Shown: positions 7,930 through 16,965 of the stretch, piece after piece | Layout: each line of letters starts with the position of its first letter | Numbering within the stretch: the first letter of the stretch is position 1 | Assembly: GCA_002256935.1 (NCBI GenBank) | Contig: NCGL01000002.1 | Span: forward strand, 1-64,000 | Reading direction: 5' to 3' | Length of the DNA stretch: 64,000 nt | Origin: Bdellovibrio sp. 28-41-41 | Lineage (GTDB): Bacteria > Bdellovibrionota > Bdellovibrionia > Bdellovibrionales > Bdellovibrionaceae | Position numbers and translations under genes: made by a program | The notes under the pieces: generated by a model | The model's input: the letters and a program-made list of their open reading frames with translations, nothing else | Databases searched by the model: none | Told to the model about the DNA's origin: nothing

Positions 7930-8143
7930 AGACACTATTTTCAAAAACGATATCGGTCGCTGGGTTGCCGGAAGCTATGAACTAACGTCCGGTGATAAAA
8001 TTGAAATTTTAATCGAGAATCATTGGCTAAAAGGACGAATTGAATTTTGGCGCGACGATTACTATTGGTTTAGTCAAACGGGCAATGTCCAAGTAGTTTT
8101 AAACTCTAGTATTAAAGCTCGTTATCCTCAAGGGAGGTTTTAA
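7916..8143 (+). CDS. Small beta-rich protein, DUF5348-like
   Basis: A 75-residue protein with alternating strands: RWVAGSYELTSGDKIEILIE, WLKGRIEFW and DDYYWF. The ELTSGDxIEILI...WxKGRIE...YYW pattern resembles the small DUF5348 proteins found in mobile elements, although I cannot confirm this without a profile search. It overlaps the upstream regulator gene by 14 bases. Confidence 0.55.
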   Translation: MNTTKDTIFKNDIGRWVAGSYELTSGDKIEILIENHWLKGRIEFWRDDYYWFSQTGNVQVVLNSSIKARYPQGRF

Positions 8144-8210
8144 TCAGCTAAGTAAATCGTAAATTGGTGGGATGGGCAGGATTTTTTAACTTTCAACAAT
8201 GGAGATTTAT

Positions 8211-8549
8211 TTGAAAACAGAAAATACAAACGCAAAAGTTCACAAACTGTATTGGATCGCTCAAGACAGTGGAAAACGCTACCCGGCTGGAGTTGCGTTC
8301 TACAACGAACTTCAAGGCGACTACCGCCTAAAGGTGGATACGTTCCCTGAGGATAAAGTCATTTATCTAAAACCTATTTCCATGAGCGATGGTTTAATTC
8401 ATTTTCGAGTCGAGGCCGCAGTCCGCAAACAAGGCGTTGTTCTTCATCGCGCCGAAATTGGCGAAGGTCATGCGAGCGTTGAAAGCGGTTACCCCATTTT
8501 TATGGATATTGGTCCATTTGCACGCACTCTAGTTTTGGAGGCAGCGTGA
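8211..8549 (+). CDS. Hypothetical protein heading the transfer operon
   Basis: A 112-residue soluble protein of unknown family with mixed alpha/beta character (KLYWIAQDSGKRYPAGVAFY; YRLKVDTFPEDKVIYLKPIS). The start is placed at TTG 8211 because GGAG at 8201-8204 gives six bases of spacing, matching other starts in this element; the in-frame ATG at 8199 contains that ribosome site. Its TGA overlaps the GTG start of the pilin-like gene. It probably acts in DNA processing or as a T4SS accessory. Confidence 0.6.
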   Translation: MKTENTNAKVHKLYWIAQDSGKRYPAGVAFYNELQGDYRLKVDTFPEDKVIYLKPISMSDGLIHFRVEAAVRKQGVVLHRAEIGEGHASVESGYPIFMDIGPFARTLVLEAA

Positions 8550-8851
8550 ATAAAAAGGCCATCTTTATGGTGCTGATGGCAGCCATTGGTGTGCTTATGA
8601 TTTTTTGTCCAGAACTGGCGCTCGCGCAGTTTTCGGGCGGTGGTTTTGAGTCAAAAGTCCAAGGGGTAACAAATGGCCTTATCACATTTTTGTTACCAGC
8701 GGCGAGTGTGATCGGTCTTGTCTATGCGGCAATTTTAGCCGCAACAGGTGATGCCTCCGCGAAACAGAGAATGATTTTAGTAGCCGTTACTTCCCTCATC
8801 GGGATGCTGGCCCCTCTGATCATTCGCTGGATTCAAGGGATGGCGATGTGA
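8546..8851 (+). CDS. VirB2/TrbC-like pilin
   Basis: A 101-residue protein with the standard T4SS pilin layout: a long signal peptide ending ELALAQ|F near residue 29, a short Gly-rich region and two hydrophobic helices (about 47-66 and 76-93) separated by the loop TGDASAKQRM. Length and topology match VirB2/TrbC subunits, which form the conjugative pilus. GTG start, preceded by TGGAGG and overlapping the upstream stop. The order pilin, VirB3, VirB4 supports the call. Confidence 0.8.
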   Translation: MNKKAIFMVLMAAIGVLMIFCPELALAQFSGGGFESKVQGVTNGLITFLLPAASVIGLVYAAILAATGDASAKQRMILVAVTSLIGMLAPLIIRWIQGMAM

Positions 8852-9138
8852 TGGAACTTAAAACATCAGAAATCCACCGGCGACTTGATGCCAAGTTCAA
8901 GATCGGAAGCGTTGAGGCTTCTGATCTTTTATCGGTTTTGCTGCTCGCGGCAGTTATGAATCTTGTTTTAGGACGCGTGCCTTACGGCGCAGTCCTTATT
9001 TTTGGAATTCCAGCGGCTTTATTTGTGGGCCTTTATTTTGGAAAACGCGGGAAACCCGACGGCTATTTGCAACACGCTATCAAATTTTATCTTTCATCCG
9101 GCGAACTTCGCGCCGGAAATAAAGAGGACCACCGATGA
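8848..9138 (+). CDS. VirB3/TraL-like T4SS membrane protein
   Basis: A 96-residue protein with two adjacent hydrophobic helices (about residues 26-45 and 49-66) and hydrophilic ends, as in VirB3/TraL/TrbD. The C-terminus GKPDGYLQHAIKFYLSSG resembles the TraL sequence following the helices. It sits between the pilin and VirB4, its normal position. The start is GTG 8848 or ATG 8851; both keep the family length. VirB3 is thought to link the ATPase to the inner-membrane complex. Confidence 0.8.
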   Translation: MMELKTSEIHRRLDAKFKIGSVEASDLLSVLLLAAVMNLVLGRVPYGAVLIFGIPAALFVGLYFGKRGKPDGYLQHAIKFYLSSGELRAGNKEDHR

Positions 9139-11537
9139 TTGCTAAAAAAATTCCGTTTTTTTGTTTTGACGACCACACAATGGTTTTTGATGACGGCTCT
9201 TTTGGCGTCGGGTTTAAACTTGGTGGCGTCGATATCAGTTCAGCCGCGCCAGAACTTATCAACTCAGTAAGCCAGAAAGTTGAAAGTCTGCTTGTGGGCT
9301 TACCAGAAGAGGTCAGGCTACAAGTTTTCTATCGTCTTACAAATTCGGCGAGCCAAGTTTTGAAGGAGCATTCAAACATTTCGTTTGAAGCGTCAGCCAA
9401 CTACAAACCCATTCGTGATGCTAGGCTTAAGTTTGTCGAAGCGAAAATGACTGATGAGAATTTGTTTGTTCCCGAAATTTTTATTTTTCTTAGATCAGCG
9501 CCGTTGAATCTTAAGAAGAGAAGATTTTTTGAAAAAGAACAAGTCTTTCAAGGATTCCCCGAAAAAGAATTCCTGGCGGCTAAAGAGCGTTTTTACATTT
9601 TGGTCACGCAATTTGAAGCGGCCCTTCGTTCGGCGCAAGTAGTTCCCGCACGGCTTTTAAGTGACGAATGGTTCAAGCTGGCTTTTTCGTATTTTAATTT
9701 TGAGCGCAGCGAAAACTTGGGCGCTCCAAAACTGCGAAATTCGCTTGAAGCGATGGCTCCTACCATCAGCGATCAACTGGCGCTTACAGACATTTCGGTC
9801 TCTGAAAAATGGCTTGAAATTGGAAACTTAAAATTTCGAGCCATCAGCCAAAGCTTGCTTCCGGAAGGAACAACTTACGCTTCGATGATCGAAGGTCTAT
9901 TGCAAGTGCCGTTTCATTTCTGGCTTTCGCAGAATATCCAAACGCTTAAGCAGCAAAAAGAAATTGAGGGCTTAGAATTAAAACGCCGAATTGCTAACTC
10001 CATGGCAAACGGCAGTAACAATGTCACAGATATTGAAAGTGAATCAAAACTTTCAAGTATTGAAGACTTACTGCGCGATGTGATGACCGGCTCCGAACGC
10101 CTGATTAGTTCAGACTTAAACATAATCATATGGGGAAAAACATCCGAAGAGTTAGAGCAAAAAAGTGAAGAAATTCTTCGTGCTTTTCGCTCAATGAATC
10201 AAGCCGAAGGGCTTGTTGAGACGTTTGCATTAGAAGACGTGTTTTTTAAAGCGGCTCCTGGCGTTTGCGAAGGTTTTCGTCATCGGAAAATGAAAACCTC
10301 GAACTGTGCTCACTTTATGCCGCTCTATGCGAGCTGGCGCGGAAATTCTCGGCCCGTGGTGCTTCTCACTAACCGTGAGGGAGCACCCTTTTCGATCGAC
10401 GTTTTTTCGAAAACCTTACCCAACTGGAACGGATTAATTTTCGGAGGTAGTGGAGCCGGAAAAAGTTTTACGATCGCGCAATTGATGCTTCAGTTTTGCG
10501 GCCAGAGCCCTCGCCCGAAGATCGTATGGATTGATAACGGTGCCTCCAGCGAAAAACTGATCGAAGTCATGGACGGTGAATTCATCGATCTAAACCTAGA
10601 GTCAGGAATTCGTCTAAATATGTTCGATCTTGAACAAGGAGCCACAAAACCAACGTCAAGTAAGATCAAACTTATTCTAGGCTGTCTTGAACTGATTCTA
10701 AAAGATGAAGACAAGCCAGGGCTTCCAAAGCGTGAAAAGGCACTTTTGGAAGAAGCCATTTTTGCGACTTACGAAAAGGCAAATGGTTTGAGTCCGACAC
10801 TTTCGGATTTAAAAGACATACTGCGAGCACATTCTGTTGAGGGCTTAAGAAAATTTGCGGACATTTTGTTTTCGTGGACCGGCGAAACCGCCTACGGACG
10901 GATGCTCGACGGTCAAACGACCGTCAAGCTCAGCAAAGATTTGGTGACAATCGAGATTAAGGGCCTTGATAACCACCGGGAGCTTAAGGACATTTTTCTA
11001 CTCTTGTTTACAAGCTACATCAAAGAAGAAGCGGCCCGGGATCTGGCGACACCGTATTTACTTATTATAGATGAAGCGCACAGGCTCTTTTTGACCCCCA
11101 GTGGAAAAGACTTCGCTATCGAGAGCTACCGCGTTTTTCGAAAATACAACGCAGGTATATGGTGTATTTCGCAAAATTATAGAGATTTTTTGAAAGACCG
11201 TGAGCTCGCCGATGCGCTCATGCCGAACACGACGAGCGTTTTTATTTTGCGGCAGAGAAAAATTGATTGGGACGATTTTAAAACTACTTTCGATTTCAAC
11301 GACGCTCAAGTTGATGCCGTTAAAAGTTTAGAAATCGTTAAAGGCAAATATTCAGAATTTTTCTTTATGCAGGATGAAAACCAAGCCGTGCTCAGGCTTG
11401 AGCCAGAACCATTGAGCTATTGGATTTGCACCACCGACGGAGCTGAAAAGTCCAAGATCGAAAGTATGCGCGAGAAATCCCCTGAGCTTGCGCTGATTGA
11501 TATTTTAACCAAACTTTCAAAAGGAGAAAATTATTAA
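9135..11537 (+). CDS. virB4: VirB4/TraC T4SS ATPase
   Basis: An 800-residue cytoplasmic ATPase that powers pilus assembly and substrate transfer. The N-terminal half has the VirB4/TraC-type domain (FCFDDHTMVFDDGSFGVGFKL) and the linker LLTNREGAPFSIDVF. Walker A is GGSGAGKSF near residue 437 and Walker B is LLIIDEAHRLF near 642, followed by a Gln-rich motif region (CISQNYRDF). Its size matches the family (about 800). ATG 9135 overlaps the VirB3-like stop; its TAA overlaps the probable ATT start of the next gene. Confidence 0.93.
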   Translation: MIAKKIPFFCFDDHTMVFDDGSFGVGFKLGGVDISSAAPELINSVSQKVESLLVGLPEEVRLQVFYRLTNSASQVLKEHSNISFEASANYKPIRDARLKFVEAKMTDENLFVPEIFIFLRSAPLNLKKRRFFEKEQVFQGFPEKEFLAAKERFYILVTQFEAALRSAQVVPARLLSDEWFKLAFSYFNFERSENLGAPKLRNSLEAMAPTISDQLALTDISVSEKWLEIGNLKFRAISQSLLPEGTTYASMIEGLLQVPFHFWLSQNIQTLKQQKEIEGLELKRRIANSMANGSNNVTDIESESKLSSIEDLLRDVMTGSERLISSDLNIIIWGKTSEELEQKSEEILRAFRSMNQAEGLVETFALEDVFFKAAPGVCEGFRHRKMKTSNCAHFMPLYASWRGNSRPVVLLTNREGAPFSIDVFSKTLPNWNGLIFGGSGAGKSFTIAQLMLQFCGQSPRPKIVWIDNGASSEKLIEVMDGEFIDLNLESGIRLNMFDLEQGATKPTSSKIKLILGCLELILKDEDKPGLPKREKALLEEAIFATYEKANGLSPTLSDLKDILRAHSVEGLRKFADILFSWTGETAYGRMLDGQTTVKLSKDLVTIEIKGLDNHRELKDIFLLLFTSYIKEEAARDLATPYLLIIDEAHRLFLTPSGKDFAIESYRVFRKYNAGIWCISQNYRDFLKDRELADALMPNTTSVFILRQRKIDWDDFKTTFDFNDAQVDAVKSLEIVKGKYSEFFFMQDENQAVLRLEPEPLSYWICTTDGAEKSKIESMREKSPELALIDILTKLSKGENY
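11519..11535 (+). promoter_or_regulatory. Ribosome binding site and probable ATT start codon
   Basis: AAAAGGAG (11519-11526), six bases, then ATT (11533-11535), which shares its last T with the VirB4 TAA stop. Starting at ATT gives a signal peptide beginning MKSIFKSL. The alternative GTG at 11557 lacks a ribosome site and removes the basic N-terminus. The same ATTAA arrangement recurs at 14501. Confidence 0.6.
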
Positions 11538-12225
11538 ATCTATTTTTAAATCGCTAGTGATTTGTCTGATGACCACCACCATTTTTGTATCCAGATCTGC
11601 ACGGGCCGATCTTTTCGGCGGTGATGTTGCGGTCCTTATGCAGATTTTGCAGGAAAATATTCGTCACTACTTCCAGCTTCAAGAAATGATCAAGCAAGGT
11701 CAAAATGCTGACAGCTATTTGCGCTGGATTAACAAGGGCCTTGATAACTCGATCGGTCTTTTGAAGTCGCTGCCGATCAAAGATGAAAAAGTTCTGTCCG
11801 AGCTAAAAGAATTTCGGCAGGCCATGGGGAAAGTATCAACCCTTTACGGCCAAGTACCACGAAGTCCCGAAGAGGCCCTGCAACTGCTGCATGACCAGAC
11901 CGTTGCCGAAAGTCTTCGAATGGCTACTAGTTTTAAGGAGTATTCAGAAACACAGGAAATGAATTCTAACCTTGCTCGCATCCAGGTGCGAGACGCTTCA
12001 CCAAAAGGGGCTGCCCGTATGCAAGTGGAAATGAGCGCCGATATTTTGAAAAGTTTGGCACAGCTTATCCGGCTCAACACCCAGATGCTAAAGCTTCAAA
12101 GTGAACAGCTTGCGATTAACAACAAATCATCAAAAGAAGGTGTCGCAAATTTCCAAAAAGTCAGCCGTGATTTAGGAAGCGGATTTTCGAATTTTAAACC
12201 CGAAATGAAACTAACGAGGTTTTAG
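11533..12225 (+). CDS. VirB5/TrbJ-like periplasmic T4SS protein
   Basis: A 230-residue exported protein. From ATT 11533 it has a normal signal peptide (basic MKSIFKS, hydrophobic core, cleavage near ARA|D at residue 26). The mature part is helical with Gln-rich coiled-coil stretches (LQENIRHYFQLQEMIKQ; QLIRLNTQMLKLQSEQLAINN), typical of TrbJ/VirB5 minor pilus proteins. Placement between VirB4 and VirB6 fits. The start codon is the uncertain point. Confidence 0.75.
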   Translation: MKSIFKSLVICLMTTTIFVSRSARADLFGGDVAVLMQILQENIRHYFQLQEMIKQGQNADSYLRWINKGLDNSIGLLKSLPIKDEKVLSELKEFRQAMGKVSTLYGQVPRSPEEALQLLHDQTVAESLRMATSFKEYSETQEMNSNLARIQVRDASPKGAARMQVEMSADILKSLAQLIRLNTQMLKLQSEQLAINNKSSKEGVANFQKVSRDLGSGFSNFKPEMKLTRF

Positions 12226-13194
12226 ATGTTTGAATACCTTGGATCAGCAGGCGCTGCACTTCACGGCGAAATGGTTAAAATGTATTGGGTGCTCATCATT
12301 CCATTTGTATTGTTGCTTTTTGGTCTAGAACTTTTAAAAGACGAAAGCCCCAATGCGCGCGATATCATCCGTAGAATCATGATTTCAGTCGTGATGCTGC
12401 TCACCTTTGACTGGTGTCTAAATTCAATCGCTTCAATCGGCGATGCGGTCACGGCCCAAATCAACGGTATGGAGCAACTCTCTGAAGTTATGGCTCGGCT
12501 TGGCCCCAATTATTCCGGTGGTGATAACTGGTTTAGCTTAAGAGAAACGACAATCTATATTTTTAGTTTGGCGGCCTACATCATAGCCTACGTTGGTTTT
12601 TTCACAGCAACCGCTCTCACGCATTTTGTATGGGCAATTTTGTATATCTGCTCGCCCCTGATGATTCTTATGTATATCAGCCGCAGCACCGCCTATGTCA
12701 CCACGAGTTTGTACAAGGGACTCATCCAAGTAGTCCTTTGGAAAATCCTGTGGAGCATTTTGGGTATTTTGTTATTGAAACTCGCAGTTCAACCACAAGC
12801 CGCAGGAATAGAAGACTATTTGCTGTCAATTGTAACGAATCTTTGCATTGGCGTTTCGATGCTATTCATTCCGATTGCGACAAAGTCCCTGATTTCTGAC
12901 GGGATGAACTCAATGGCATCAACGCTGGCACTAGCTCCGGCATTTGCGGCGTCGGGCGCAGTAAAATTAGTGGCAAGTAAGTTCGCTGCTAAAGCCGCCC
13001 AAGGGCTAAAGTCTGCGGCTTCGTTTGCAGCAAAACCACTTACCAACCCAATTGCTGGTCGAGCGGAACAACTAAAAGATCGACTGAAGCCAAGGTTTGA
13101 GCGGTTTAAGCGCGGTTATGAAAAAATCGGATTACCGCAGGAAATTATCAATAAACGAAATAAACAAGAAAAATCAAATAGGGAGAAAAAATAA
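12226..13194 (+). CDS. VirB6/TrbL-like polytopic T4SS protein
   Basis: A 322-residue inner-membrane protein with five or six hydrophobic segments between residues 18 and 245, including WVLIIPFVLLLFGLELL, YIIAYVGFFTATALTHFVW, ILYICSPLMILMYI and IVTNLCIGVSMLFIPIAT, and a basic cytoplasmic tail from about 260 (RLKPRFERFKRGYEKIG). The pattern matches VirB6/TrbL, which forms the inner-membrane channel. It starts one base after the TrbJ-like stop and is followed by a VirB8-like gene. Confidence 0.8.
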   Translation: MFEYLGSAGAALHGEMVKMYWVLIIPFVLLLFGLELLKDESPNARDIIRRIMISVVMLLTFDWCLNSIASIGDAVTAQINGMEQLSEVMARLGPNYSGGDNWFSLRETTIYIFSLAAYIIAYVGFFTATALTHFVWAILYICSPLMILMYISRSTAYVTTSLYKGLIQVVLWKILWSILGILLLKLAVQPQAAGIEDYLLSIVTNLCIGVSMLFIPIATKSLISDGMNSMASTLALAPAFAASGAVKLVASKFAAKAAQGLKSAASFAAKPLTNPIAGRAEQLKDRLKPRFERFKRGYEKIGLPQEIINKRNKQEKSNREKK

Positions 13195-13196
13195 AT

Positions 13197-13781
13197 ATGA
13201 GTAAAAATACGATACCGAATATCTGGACCGCGCAGGAAAAGGTGCTTCATCTTTACAAACTGATTTCACTCACCGCATGTGTATTTGCGTCCGCGATGGG
13301 AGTTGCGCTCATCGTATCACACTTTAAAAATCCGTTTGTGGTTGTTGCAAAAAATCATGAGATTGAATTTTACCCAACCCAAAGCGTAGCGGTTCCGCTA
13401 GAAAAAGCAGAGGTTGAGCAATTCACAAAGCAGTTTTTAGTAAGTCTTTATGTGTGGGGCGAATTTAACGCTGAGAAAATCGCTCGGTCCATTTCACCGT
13501 TCACCGAAGGCGCACTCGCTGACAAGGTCATCGGCACCCAGAGTCAGAAGTATTTAAAGGAGCTTGGTGGAAAGCGCCTTGCGCAGTCTTTGGCGTTCGT
13601 AGATGTGAGTGTCCTAGACGACCGAGTTATTTGCAAATTTGATCGGATTTTAAAAATAGAAGGCATTCCGCTTGTGATCCCCACCGAAGTGACGCTTGCG
13701 CTCACTCAAGGTGATCAAACTGTTTTTAATCCGATGGGAATTTATGTCGGCGGCATCAAAGAGAGTGAAAATGCGAAGTAG
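13197..13781 (+). CDS. VirB8/TraE-like T4SS protein
   Basis: A 194-residue protein with a short cytoplasmic N-terminus, one membrane helix (about residues 24-44) and a periplasmic domain, as in TraE/VirB8. The helix is followed by VVVAKNHEIEFYPT and later FLVSLYVWGEFNAEKI, similar to TraE proteins. VirB8-type subunits anchor the translocation complex in the inner membrane. GGGAGA (about 13182-13187) serves as ribosome site. The last 11 bases overlap the next gene. Confidence 0.8.
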   Translation: MSKNTIPNIWTAQEKVLHLYKLISLTACVFASAMGVALIVSHFKNPFVVVAKNHEIEFYPTQSVAVPLEKAEVEQFTKQFLVSLYVWGEFNAEKIARSISPFTEGALADKVIGTQSQKYLKELGGKRLAQSLAFVDVSVLDDRVICKFDRILKIEGIPLVIPTEVTLALTQGDQTVFNPMGIYVGGIKESENAK

Positions 13782-14505
13782 TTTTTACCTGTTGGTTGTA
13801 TTTGGTCTACTTAGTTATTTTCAGAGTCATGCTCTCGTTGGTGAAAAGCGGACGATCCTTACATCCGGCGAAAAAGTGCACACGATCCGCTATCAATTGG
13901 GTCAAAGCACCGTGCTTTATTTTGGAATGAAGCCTGAAACAGTTATTTGCGGAAATAAAAACTATTTTCACATCGACAAAATTAAAGAAGGTATCACAAT
14001 CCAAGCCGGTTCAAATTTTTCAACCAATCTGACCGTGCTCAGCCAAGGACGCCGTTTCTTGTTTTATCTGACTCCGGCTAATGGTGCAAAGCCCGATACA
14101 TTTGTAGAGGTCCGCTGGATTCCGCCCCAGGAAGCTAAACGTCTTTTAACCTCCAATGCGGGATCAAAACAAACCGTGAAGGAGCTGAAAGGTCATCTTC
14201 GAATGAACGCCCTTGATATCAGTCTTGTTCGGCAAATCACGGCATCAAAATCTAAACGCACGATTTTAGAATTTGAAGTGAAAAATTCTGGAAAGGATTT
14301 GATGAAAACCTCAGATATTCAAATCGAACTGCAAAAGTCCGGACACCCAATTCCACGCCAAGTGGCACTTTTTGAAATCGAAGAAATAAAGCCAAGCGCC
14401 AATTCAAAAGGCCGCGTGATTGTAACTGGCTCGATCTCGAAAGGAGCTACAATCGCGGTCAAATACCAGGGAATAGCTGGGACCATCCAAGGAGTCGTCT
14501 ATTAA
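13771..14505 (+). CDS. VirB9/TraK-like outer-membrane T4SS protein
   Basis: A 244-residue exported protein with a signal peptide (MRSSFYLLVVFGLLSYF, cleavage near SHA|L at residue 20) and a beta-rich body. Segments such as LGQSTVLYFGMKPETVICGN and GRRFLFYLTPANGAKPDTFVEV fit the TraK/VirB9 N-terminal beta domain. TraK subunits form the outer ring of the core complex with VirB10-like proteins. ATG 13771 is used because an upstream in-frame ATG (13696) lies in VirB8 coding sequence and would bury the signal peptide. The stop overlaps an ATT start. Confidence 0.75.
   Translation: MRSSFYLLVVFGLLSYFQSHALVGEKRTILTSGEKVHTIRYQLGQSTVLYFGMKPETVICGNKNYFHIDKIKEGITIQAGSNFSTNLTVLSQGRRFLFYLTPANGAKPDTFVEVRWIPPQEAKRLLTSNAGSKQTVKELKGHLRMNALDISLVRQITASKSKRTILEFEVKNSGKDLMKTSDIQIELQKSGHPIPRQVALFEIEEIKPSANSKGRVIVTGSISKGATIAVKYQGIAGTIQGVVY
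14489..14503 (+). promoter_or_regulatory. Ribosome binding site and probable ATT start codon
   Basis: AAGGAG (14489-14494), six bases, then ATT (14501-14503) sharing one base with the TraK-like TAA stop. From here the frame reads MKPIEKCRSYF before the membrane helix. The alternative GTG at 14609 lies at the start of the helix and has no ribosome site. The geometry is identical to that at 11533. Confidence 0.6.
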
Positions 14506-15433
14506 GCCGATAGAAAAATGCAGGAGTTATTTCAATAGGGCGAAAACGTATTTTCAAGAAAAGAGCGGCGGTAAAACGGTTTTACGAATCAAAAAAGCTC
14601 TCCCTTTTGTGGCGGCAGGGATTCTTGTTATTGGAGTAACGATTGAATTGCTGTCACCAAAAGTCGATCAAACATTCTACCGTCAAACCAGTGGCAAGAG
14701 TGAATTTAAGCGCGACAAAAAACTTCCGCCCGTTAGTGAAGCCATAGGAAAACTATTTGCTGCTGGCAGAAAGCAAGTTGAAGTAAACAATAAATCTGAA
14801 GCCGAGCTAAAGCGAAAACGAGTTGCAATTAAATATTGGGCACCACAAATCGTTGGAGAAAATGAGAATAGTCGAAAAGCTATTCGTTCAGGTTCAAAGT
14901 TGATTGGTATTTTAAAAAATCCAATCGACACAAGGGCGCAAACTCTTGTGCGCGTTTTAGTTTCTCGCGGCGGTGAATCTGGTGGTGTGGAAATCGAAGC
15001 TGGATCTGTGCTCGTCGGTCAATACAACTATCAAGGTGATGGCGACAGAGTACTGATTACCTTTTCAAGACTTGATCCTCCTGATGGCGGTGAACCTAAA
15101 AAGATCAGCGCCGTTGGGCTTGATGCCGGAAACTTCACCGCAGGAATTCAAGGCGAAGAGTTCACGGGGCAAGGAATGAAAGTCGCAGCCAGTATTGGGC
15201 TCAGTATGTTTTCGGGGATCACGAACACTTTGACAGAGCGTGAGTCACTAGGAAATTCGCTTGGAAATCCTACCGCTAAACCCACAATGAAAAATGCCCT
15301 GCTGCAAGGGCTATCAAAAGCAGCGCAGGATCAGACCGGGCGAACAGCTTCGGGGATTGAGCAAGAGCGCAGTTATGTGATTGTGCCCGAGGGAAAAGAA
15401 ATGATCATTGAACTTTTGGAGGACTACAAATGA
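14501..15433 (+). CDS. VirB10/TraB-like T4SS scaffold protein
   Basis: A 310-residue protein with a cytoplasmic N-terminus, one membrane helix (about residues 34-51, ALPFVAAGILVIGVTIELL) and a periplasmic domain. The C-terminal half contains GSVLVGQYNYQGDGDRVLI and SAVGLDAGNFTAGIQGEEF, typical of the VirB10/TrbI barrel that spans to the outer membrane, followed by a helical segment (GMKVAASIGLSMFSGI) resembling the antenna region. Starting at ATT 14501 supplies the basic cytoplasmic N-terminus expected for the family. Confidence 0.8.
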   Translation: MKPIEKCRSYFNRAKTYFQEKSGGKTVLRIKKALPFVAAGILVIGVTIELLSPKVDQTFYRQTSGKSEFKRDKKLPPVSEAIGKLFAAGRKQVEVNNKSEAELKRKRVAIKYWAPQIVGENENSRKAIRSGSKLIGILKNPIDTRAQTLVRVLVSRGGESGGVEIEAGSVLVGQYNYQGDGDRVLITFSRLDPPDGGEPKKISAVGLDAGNFTAGIQGEEFTGQGMKVAASIGLSMFSGITNTLTERESLGNSLGNPTAKPTMKNALLQGLSKAAQDQTGRTASGIEQERSYVIVPEGKEMIIELLEDYK

Positions 15434-16965
15434 GCGAACAAAAAAATACGCAGGATAATGACCTTATAACTCGCTTAGCTTTAATCGTCGGAGTCATGGG
15501 GGGATTATTTGGGGGATTAATTCTAAAAGGGGCCAGGCGGAAAGCGACTTGGACATGGGGGCGGATCAATGCATGGTTTTTCTATAGCATGACCGTCACA
15601 TTCTTTGTGCTGGCTCACAATCTTAACATTCCCTTTTTCATTGATAGTCTTTCGTGGATTTTCCCTAAAGGTTTAGGGGAATGGGTGTATTTCAATGTGC
15701 CACGCGGAATGCAGTTTACAGTTTTAGTCGTTATACCGTTTCTAGGATGGCTTGGCGCAATCGGCGCTGCCGTTAGTCTTCGTGTGCGAAAATATCAAGT
15801 TGGACTCGATCACTTAGGGCTTAGGACATCATCAAATTTAAAGCCTGTCGTTATTGATTCTTTCCGTGTCGGCGAACATCAAAAGAGATTGCTCGTTCGA
15901 GCTATTGGAATTGATATTAACGATTTCAAAAACAGAAAAGGTGCATTGGAGTCAGCATTCAACGCAATTGTCGAAGACATCAGAGTGCTTGAGAATGATC
16001 GCCAGTTCATTGAAATTTTGCTATCTGAAAAATCTCTTCCAACACTTGTTGGTTACGACGAAATGGTCACAAAGCATTTAGCTGCGCCATATACATTTTT
16101 GGTTGGCCAATCGCTGGGTGAATTTATCGTTGGAAATCTGCTTGAGCTGCATCATATGATTGTCGCCGGTTCTACCGGCGGAGGTAAAAGTTTTTTCTTC
16201 AAGCAAGCCCTTATGGGGATTGCCGAAAGCTCAAAGCACATTCAGTTTTATCTTATTGATCTTAAGCGCGGTGTCGAAGTGAAGATTTTTGAGAGGCTGG
16301 ACAATGTTAGAATCGCAAAAGAAGCCCACGAAGCGATAGCAATTTTAACTGCGGTTGTAGATGAAATGGACAAGCGATTTAAGTTTCTAGAGGAAAAAGG
16401 ACTGACAGAAATTGTTCCCGACAGAGATAAAATGGATCGTATCGTTGTCGGTATTGATGAAGCGTCCGTGCTTTTTACGATCGAGAAAAGTTCACGCTCA
16501 TCAAAGGCCGCCGCACAAAGTGCGCGTGATCTTACCGACAGAATAGCAAAACTGGGACGTGCGGCTGCGATTCATTTGATTCTAGCAACGCAAAAAGTGG
16601 TCAAAGAAACCATCGATACACGCGTTCAAACAAACATCAACGCACGAATGGTTTTCCGGGTGAACACAGTCGCAAGCTCAATGACAGTGCTTGGTAACAA
16701 GATGGCCGCTGAACTTCCAGAAATCAAAGGACGTGGTATTTGGTCAGTCGGAAGCAAAGACATCGTCGTGCAAGTACCACGGCTAAGTCCAGAAGAAGCA
16801 AACGACCGAGTCGATGATTTGCTAGAAAAGTTCAACGGAACTGGTAAATGTCAGTTTGGTCCGATGCTCTTAGATTTAGACGAAGTACAGCCAAAGAAAA
16901 ATATTTTTGAAACGCATTCCGACAAAAAAGTGCAGGTTGTAAATGATAAGGTAAACGCATCATGA
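15430..16965 (+). CDS. FtsK/SpoIIIE-like conjugative DNA pump
   Basis: A 511-residue membrane ATPase with three hydrophobic segments in the first 120 residues and an FtsK-type motor. Walker A is AGSTGGGKSFF near residue 244, followed by the typical YLIDLKRGVEV, and Walker B is VVGIDEAS near 338; LILATQKV and TNINARMVFRV are FtsK-family signatures. No gamma domain is present. In this operon it occupies the place of the coupling protein, which in most proteobacterial conjugation systems is VirD4/TraD-like. ATG 15430 overlaps the VirB10-like stop. Confidence 0.85.
   Translation: MSEQKNTQDNDLITRLALIVGVMGGLFGGLILKGARRKATWTWGRINAWFFYSMTVTFFVLAHNLNIPFFIDSLSWIFPKGLGEWVYFNVPRGMQFTVLVVIPFLGWLGAIGAAVSLRVRKYQVGLDHLGLRTSSNLKPVVIDSFRVGEHQKRLLVRAIGIDINDFKNRKGALESAFNAIVEDIRVLENDRQFIEILLSEKSLPTLVGYDEMVTKHLAAPYTFLVGQSLGEFIVGNLLELHHMIVAGSTGGGKSFFFKQALMGIAESSKHIQFYLIDLKRGVEVKIFERLDNVRIAKEAHEAIAILTAVVDEMDKRFKFLEEKGLTEIVPDRDKMDRIVVGIDEASVLFTIEKSSRSSKAAAQSARDLTDRIAKLGRAAAIHLILATQKVVKETIDTRVQTNINARMVFRVNTVASSMTVLGNKMAAELPEIKGRGIWSVGSKDIVVQVPRLSPEEANDRVDDLLEKFNGTGKCQFGPMLLDLDEVQPKKNIFETHSDKKVQVVNDKVNAS

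Noticed and set aside
13696-13770. Upstream ATG extending the VirB9/TraK-like protein by 25 residues
   Set aside because: It lies inside the VirB8-like gene and would place the signal peptide internally.
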